Shown here: piece after piece, positions 43,601-46,137 of the stretch
Layout: the number at the start of each line of letters is the position of its first letter
Numbering within the stretch: position 1 is the first letter of the stretch
DNA from: Verrucomicrobiia bacterium
GTDB lineage: Bacteria > Verrucomicrobiota > Verrucomicrobiia > Verrucomicrobiales > DEV007
Reading direction: 5' to 3'
NCBI GenBank assembly: GCA_030430255.1
Contig: JAUIGD010000007.1
Coordinates: 1-46,137 of the forward strand
Length of the DNA: 46,137 nt
Position numbers and translations under genes: made by a program
The notes under the pieces: generated by a model
What the model was told of the DNA's origin: nothing
The model's input: only the letters and a program-made list of their open reading frames with translations
The model's database searches: none

Positions 43601-45241
43601 CCGCCTAGCGCCGGCGATGTGCCCGCGACCTTCATCGCCCGGAACTCCGAATGGGCCTACCTCGACGACGGCTCCGACCAGGGGCCGAGCGACCTCGTCG
43701 CCGGCCATCCGGATTTCGGTTCGGACCACTGGAAGCATCCCGATTACGACGACTCGACCTGGGCCCGGGGGGCGGGGATCCTCGGCTTCGGCGGTTTGGG
43801 GAGCCCGGCGGCGCCGATCGCATCGCCGCTCGACCGAGGCCCCGCGACCGGCCGCCACCGGACCTACTACTTCCGCAAGTCCTTCCAGGTCGAGGGCGCG
43901 GCAGGGGTGCGCTCCCTGACCGGCCACCTGCTGCGCGACGACGGTGCGATCCTCTACCTGAACGGGCGCGAGGTCGCCCGCGACAACACCGTCGCCGGAG
44001 CCGCCCTCGGCTTCGACGATCTCACCGGCGCCCCGGCCGCGAACGGTGCCGAAGAGAGCACCTATTTCGAGATCCCGCTCGACCCCGCCGACCTCGTCGA
44101 GGGCGAGAATCTCATCGCCGTCGAACTCCACCAACAGAGCAGCGGCAGCAGCGACCTCGGCTTCGACTTCGAACTCGCGGCCACCGTCCCCCCGGGCGAC
44201 GCCCCGGGCGTGACGATCGAGGCCACCACCCTGATCCGCACCCGCGCCCGCGACGCCGCCGGCGAGTGGAGCGCGCCGACCGAGGGGCTGTTCGTGGTCG
44301 GCATCCCGGCCGACGCCTCGAACCTGATCATCACCGAGATGAACTACCACCCCGCCGCGCCGTCGGCCGAGGAGCTGGCGGCGGACGCGAGCCTCAACGA
44401 CGACGACTTCGAGTGGCTGGAGCTGAAGAACATCGGCGCCGCCGCGATCGACCTCAGCGGCATCGCCTTCCGCGACGGCATCGAGTTTTCGTTCCCGCCT
44501 GGCTCGGTGCTCGCAGCCGGCAGCTACGCCCTGATCGTCGAGGACCTCGACGCTTTCGAACTCCGCTACGGCCCGGGACTGCCGGTGTTCGGCACCTACG
44601 CGAACAAGCTCGACAACGACGGCGAACATCTGCGGCTGGACGCCCTCGACGGCGCGCCCATCGCCAGCTTCACCTTCAACGACATCTGGCACCGCAGCAC
44701 CGACGGCGGCGGGCCCACCCTCACCCTGCGGGGCGAGTCCGCCCCCGCAGCCGGCTACGGAGACCCGGCGAGCTGGCGCCCGAGCTCGGTGATCGGCGGC
44801 ACCCCGGCGGCGCCCGACGGTGGCGTGTCGACCGAGTTCGAAACCTGGCTCGCTCGCTACTTCGACGCCGCCGAGCTCGCCGACCCCGCGGTCAGCGGGC
44901 CGCTGGCCGACGTGGACGCGGATTCGATCAGCACCCTGCTCGAGTACGCCCTCGGCCTCGACCCCAAGCGCGGCGATGCGGCGGGGCTGCCGGCCGGCTC
45001 GCTGGTCGACGAGGGTGGCGAACAGTATCTCGCGCTCACGTTCCGCCGCCAACGCCACGCCGCCGACCTCTCCTACCGGGTCGGCGCCACCGGCGATCTC
45101 GCCGACTGGGGCGCCGAAGCCACCATCGTGGTGGGCGCGCCGCAGGACAACGGCGACGGCACCGAAACCGTCACCATCCGCGACCACGCCCCCCTGTCAG
45201 CGGGCTCCCGCCGCGCCTTGCGTTTGGAGGTGGAGCGCTGA
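40625..45241 (+). CDS. Giant LamG-LTD-CotH kinase exported protein, second copy
   Basis: The protein is 1538 aa with a signal peptide (1-25, ending SHAAP). The order is LamG 25-248; lamin-tail domain 265-400 (FISEIVAVGNGSFEDGDGDT ... DWIEIYNPTG); chitobiase C-terminal type 412-478 (EVRYTTDGSEPS); CotH kinase-like 508-940 (IGIRRRGQSSSGFAKPQYRV; GVYVLFEKIKRGGNRTDIKA; GPLWDHNLIMD); YTTDGSDP module about 960; jelly-roll region 998-1195 (DDGAILYLNGREVARDN); second lamin-tail domain 1228-1355; C-terminal module 1400-1538 (STLLEYALGLDP ... RRALRLEVER). Unlike the copy at 11495-16294 it lacks the Ig-like domain, keeps a fuller CotH region with WDHN, and ends at a convergent junction carrying the repeat ends. 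Partner and target are unknown. Confidence 0.88.
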   Translation: MKILPPRALAVALCCASATLPSHAAPVAYWSFDIDARDATGFHNGALVGSAAITTGGQGAGGAGEALSISGGEAFMVAGNPTAFDFDSDFTWHAYVKTEDSSGAIFSRNPAGGAWNQGSKALFVRGGTVQWDTGWVGNPGTGVAVDDGGWHQIIATYAAAADRLEVFVDPSPGATAGSYSGTHDANAYDEHDHEHNGGTAATSFTVGQADFSGGLASLDTLVGLIDEVAVFDTALAGAELDQLIAGGPAPFFGPVDPPDPTGDRPFISEIVAVGNGSFEDGDGDTPDWIEIYNPTGAELDLGGYHLTDDPGDLTKWTFPPTPLPAGAYLIVFASDKDRATAGAELHLNFKLASSGDYLALVEPDGSTLAAEFTPTYPPQVDGFSYGVGGPAAADPAGYFAPATPGAANGAALVAPLLPPALDPPCGTFTGSIAVAMTPAFAGTEVRYTTDGSEPSAASALYAGPVTLAATTHLRARAFDPDSGGGGGMAAGSYQKLATSSNLAGIPAPGGFTSNLPIVVVENFGAGGVPGPGSALQTARVSVFEVDPATGRSALTGGPDACFRIGIRRRGQSSSGFAKPQYRVELRDESDVDLDYPLLGLPPESDWVFNGPWTDKALVRNSFSFELGREIGVEAPRTKHFEMFLSTDGGDLTSAEYVGVYVLFEKIKRGGNRTDIKALDAGDNAEPEISGGYMLRFEPPGIANDGPRATGWGSVEIIEPQAPTAGQRAYIGGYLDDFVASLGWSRGSGANNSGAVDPDPLTGYPAYIDVDSFVNLFMITELGRDQDAYVRSDYMFKDRGGKLHKGPLWDHNLIMDTGCCFDNRNPRGWQYRNNYNRGGRDHSYEPDWIVPLMRDPDFRQRVIDRWAELRRHGAFEIDALFGRLDAQAEPLAEAAVRNFAKWNTLGQNGPGFPSPSTSTWEEQIDAIKDWLTIRLAWIDSEFLAPPELSPAGGQPLAAGSAVVVESGEPVYFTTDGSDPRLPGGGISPTAAMLPPSAGDVPATFIARNSEWAYLDDGSDQGPSDLVAGHPDFGSDHWKHPDYDDSTWARGAGILGFGGLGSPAAPIASPLDRGPATGRHRTYYFRKSFQVEGAAGVRSLTGHLLRDDGAILYLNGREVARDNTVAGAALGFDDLTGAPAANGAEESTYFEIPLDPADLVEGENLIAVELHQQSSGSSDLGFDFELAATVPPGDAPGVTIEATTLIRTRARDAAGEWSAPTEGLFVVGIPADASNLIITEMNYHPAAPSAEELAADASLNDDDFEWLELKNIGAAAIDLSGIAFRDGIEFSFPPGSVLAAGSYALIVEDLDAFELRYGPGLPVFGTYANKLDNDGEHLRLDALDGAPIASFTFNDIWHRSTDGGGPTLTLRGESAPAAGYGDPASWRPSSVIGGTPAAPDGGVSTEFETWLARYFDAAELADPAVSGPLADVDADSISTLLEYALGLDPKRGDAAGLPAGSLVDEGGEQYLALTFRRQRHAADLSYRVGATGDLADWGAEATIVVGAPQDNGDGTETVTIRDHAPLSAGSRRALRLEVER

Positions 45242-45297
45242 CCCGCAGCGATCCTTTGCATCTCCCTGCGAGTCGAAGGTCGACAACCGGACCAACT

Positions 45298-45341
45298 GAT
45301 CGATCCGGGCTAAAGTTCGATCCGGGCTAAGGTTCGATCCG
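45298..45341. repeat. Tandem 17-bp repeats made of the dispersed-element end
   Basis: The unit cgatccgggctaaagtt starts at 45301 and recurs at 45318 with one change; a third, partial copy (cgatccg) starts at 45335. With the bases at 45298-45300 the first unit reads gatcgatccgggcta, the same terminal motif as in copies 1 and 2. The stop codon of the minus-strand gene (45327-45329) is inside the second unit. No internal palindrome is present, so only element ends remain. Confidence 0.7.
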
Positions 45342-46136
45342 CAGGCCCGCGGGTGGGATGGTCGCGACCGGGTGGCGGGTGGGCTTGCCGCCGATGGTCA
45401 CGACGGTATCGGTGTTGGCGCGGAGGAGGAAGCCTCCTCCGGCCCGCGTGAGCTGGGCGTGGGTGGGGAGTTTGATGCGGTCGCCGACCCCAAGCTCCCA
45501 GAGCCGGAACTCGTCGCCCACGTTGAAATCCCCCACCCCGAACCCGCCCTCGAGGCGGTAGCGCCCGGCGCCGAGGCTGCGGCAGCGCCACGTCTTGGCC
45601 ATCGGGCCATCCGTGCAGGTCAGGCCGCCCGCGTAGCCGGGCGCGGCCTGGCCGAGATCGACGTTGGTGGTCAGCTCGCCCTTGCCGGGATCGACCGCGA
45701 CGACGTGGGCGAAGCTGAGATCGATCGCCTTGTCGAGCTGCAGGACGGTCGCCCCGCCTTCGGCGCGCGCGGCGGAAACCGTGTAGCTCGTCTTGTGCTC
45801 GGCGTTGCCGATCTCGATCTGGGCGCCGACCGCGTGTGCGATCGGGATCGTCTCGCCGCCCAAGGTGATGCGGCGCTCGAGGTAGTCGACCGCGGTGATC
45901 CCCGCCTCGTAGGCGCTGCGGTCGGTTTCGACTGACAGGCTCGGCGTGCGGAGGTGGCGCCCTTCGACGAGTTGCAGCGCGCGGCTGTCCGCGCCGGCGC
46001 TCGAAACCCATCCGAACCGGCCCGCAATCTCCACATCGCCGATCTGGCGAGCGGTGATCGCGGAGTCACTGAAGCAGAGATCCCGGCGGCCGCTGGCGAG
46101 CAGGACCTCCACCGCGACGGCCGGTTCCGGCAGGTC
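45327..46136 (-). CDS. C-terminal part of an exported protein, possibly heparinase II/III-like (partial)
   Basis: The frame runs off the right edge; about 269 residues are present. A GTG at 46112 is in frame but the coding text continues upstream of it (DLPEPAVAVEVLLASGRRDL), so it is not taken as the start. The visible part is beta-rich: DVEIAGRFGWVSSAG, LQLVEGRHLRTPSLSVETD, ERRITLGGETIP and FNVGDEFRLWELGVGDRIKL. The pattern recalls the C-terminal beta-sandwich of heparinase II/III-type or other polysaccharide lyases, but no catalytic residues lie in this portion. The stop codon falls in the tandem repeat. It is convergent with the CotH gene. Confidence 0.6.
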   Translation of the reverse strand, partial: DLPEPAVAVEVLLASGRRDLCFSDSAITARQIGDVEIAGRFGWVSSAGADSRALQLVEGRHLRTPSLSVETDRSAYEAGITAVDYLERRITLGGETIPIAHAVGAQIEIGNAEHKTSYTVSAARAEGGATVLQLDKAIDLSFAHVVAVDPGKGELTTNVDLGQAAPGYAGGLTCTDGPMAKTWRCRSLGAGRYRLEGGFGVGDFNVGDEFRLWELGVGDRIKLPTHAQLTRAGGGFLLRANTDTVVTIGGKPTRHPVATIPPAGLRIEP

Positions 46137-46137
46137 G

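Overview
The window is GC-rich DNA dominated by very large exported proteins. The protein families point to the PVC superphylum, most likely Verrucomicrobiota: a DUF1501 plus DUF1549/DUF1553 pair, a PVC-type heme-binding CxxCH protein, a PEP-CTERM protein, LamG/CotH/lamin-tail proteins, and FixedTerm-like C-termini carrying a 'NLLEYALG ... FYRL' pattern. I saw no tRNA, rRNA, CRISPR array, intact insertion sequence or phage structural module. All family names come from recognising motifs by eye; no search was run.

Layout. 1-307: tail of a LamG-type protein. 536-2761 (-): BspA-type leucine-rich-repeat protein of visibly lower GC. 2940-6390 (-): overlapping DUF1501 and DUF1549/DUF1553 genes. 6460-8835 (-): a lower-GC accessory block in which an intact DUF5131 (three-Cys-motif)-TcmP pair sits between short relics of type I restriction genes (hsdM-like upstream, hsdR-like downstream). 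8967-10394 (-): DUF5722 glycosidase-like protein, divergent from 10524-11342, a small LamG PEP-CTERM protein, and 11495-16294, a giant LamG-CotH paralogue. 16659-19973 (-): PVC heme-binding protein. 19974-20893: a long non-coding stretch with a decayed reading frame and direct repeats. 20894-37667 (+): one tight seven-gene cluster. 37692-40067 (-): LamG/choice-of-anchor protein. 40193-40411 (-): a 72-residue internally deleted relative. 40625-45241 (+): second giant CotH protein. 45327-end (-): C-terminal part of another exported protein.

The seven-gene cluster is the best candidate for an undescribed system. It encodes a 575-aa exported protein, a protein ending in an S74 intramolecular chaperone domain, a 2806-aa giant with EF-hand-like, LamG-like, helical/coiled-coil and terminal beta regions, a Ca-binding-type exported protein, a membrane-anchored MORN-repeat protein, another exported protein, and a second S74 protein with seven propeller-like repeats. 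The spacing (2-48 bp) suggests co-expression. I infer a multi-component surface or fibre-like assembly, but the function is unknown.

A palindromic repeat family (TIR 'tagcccgRatcgatc', with a conserved internal stem that shows one compensatory base-pair change between copies) sits at three of the four convergent 3'-3' gene junctions and supplies the stop codons of two genes.
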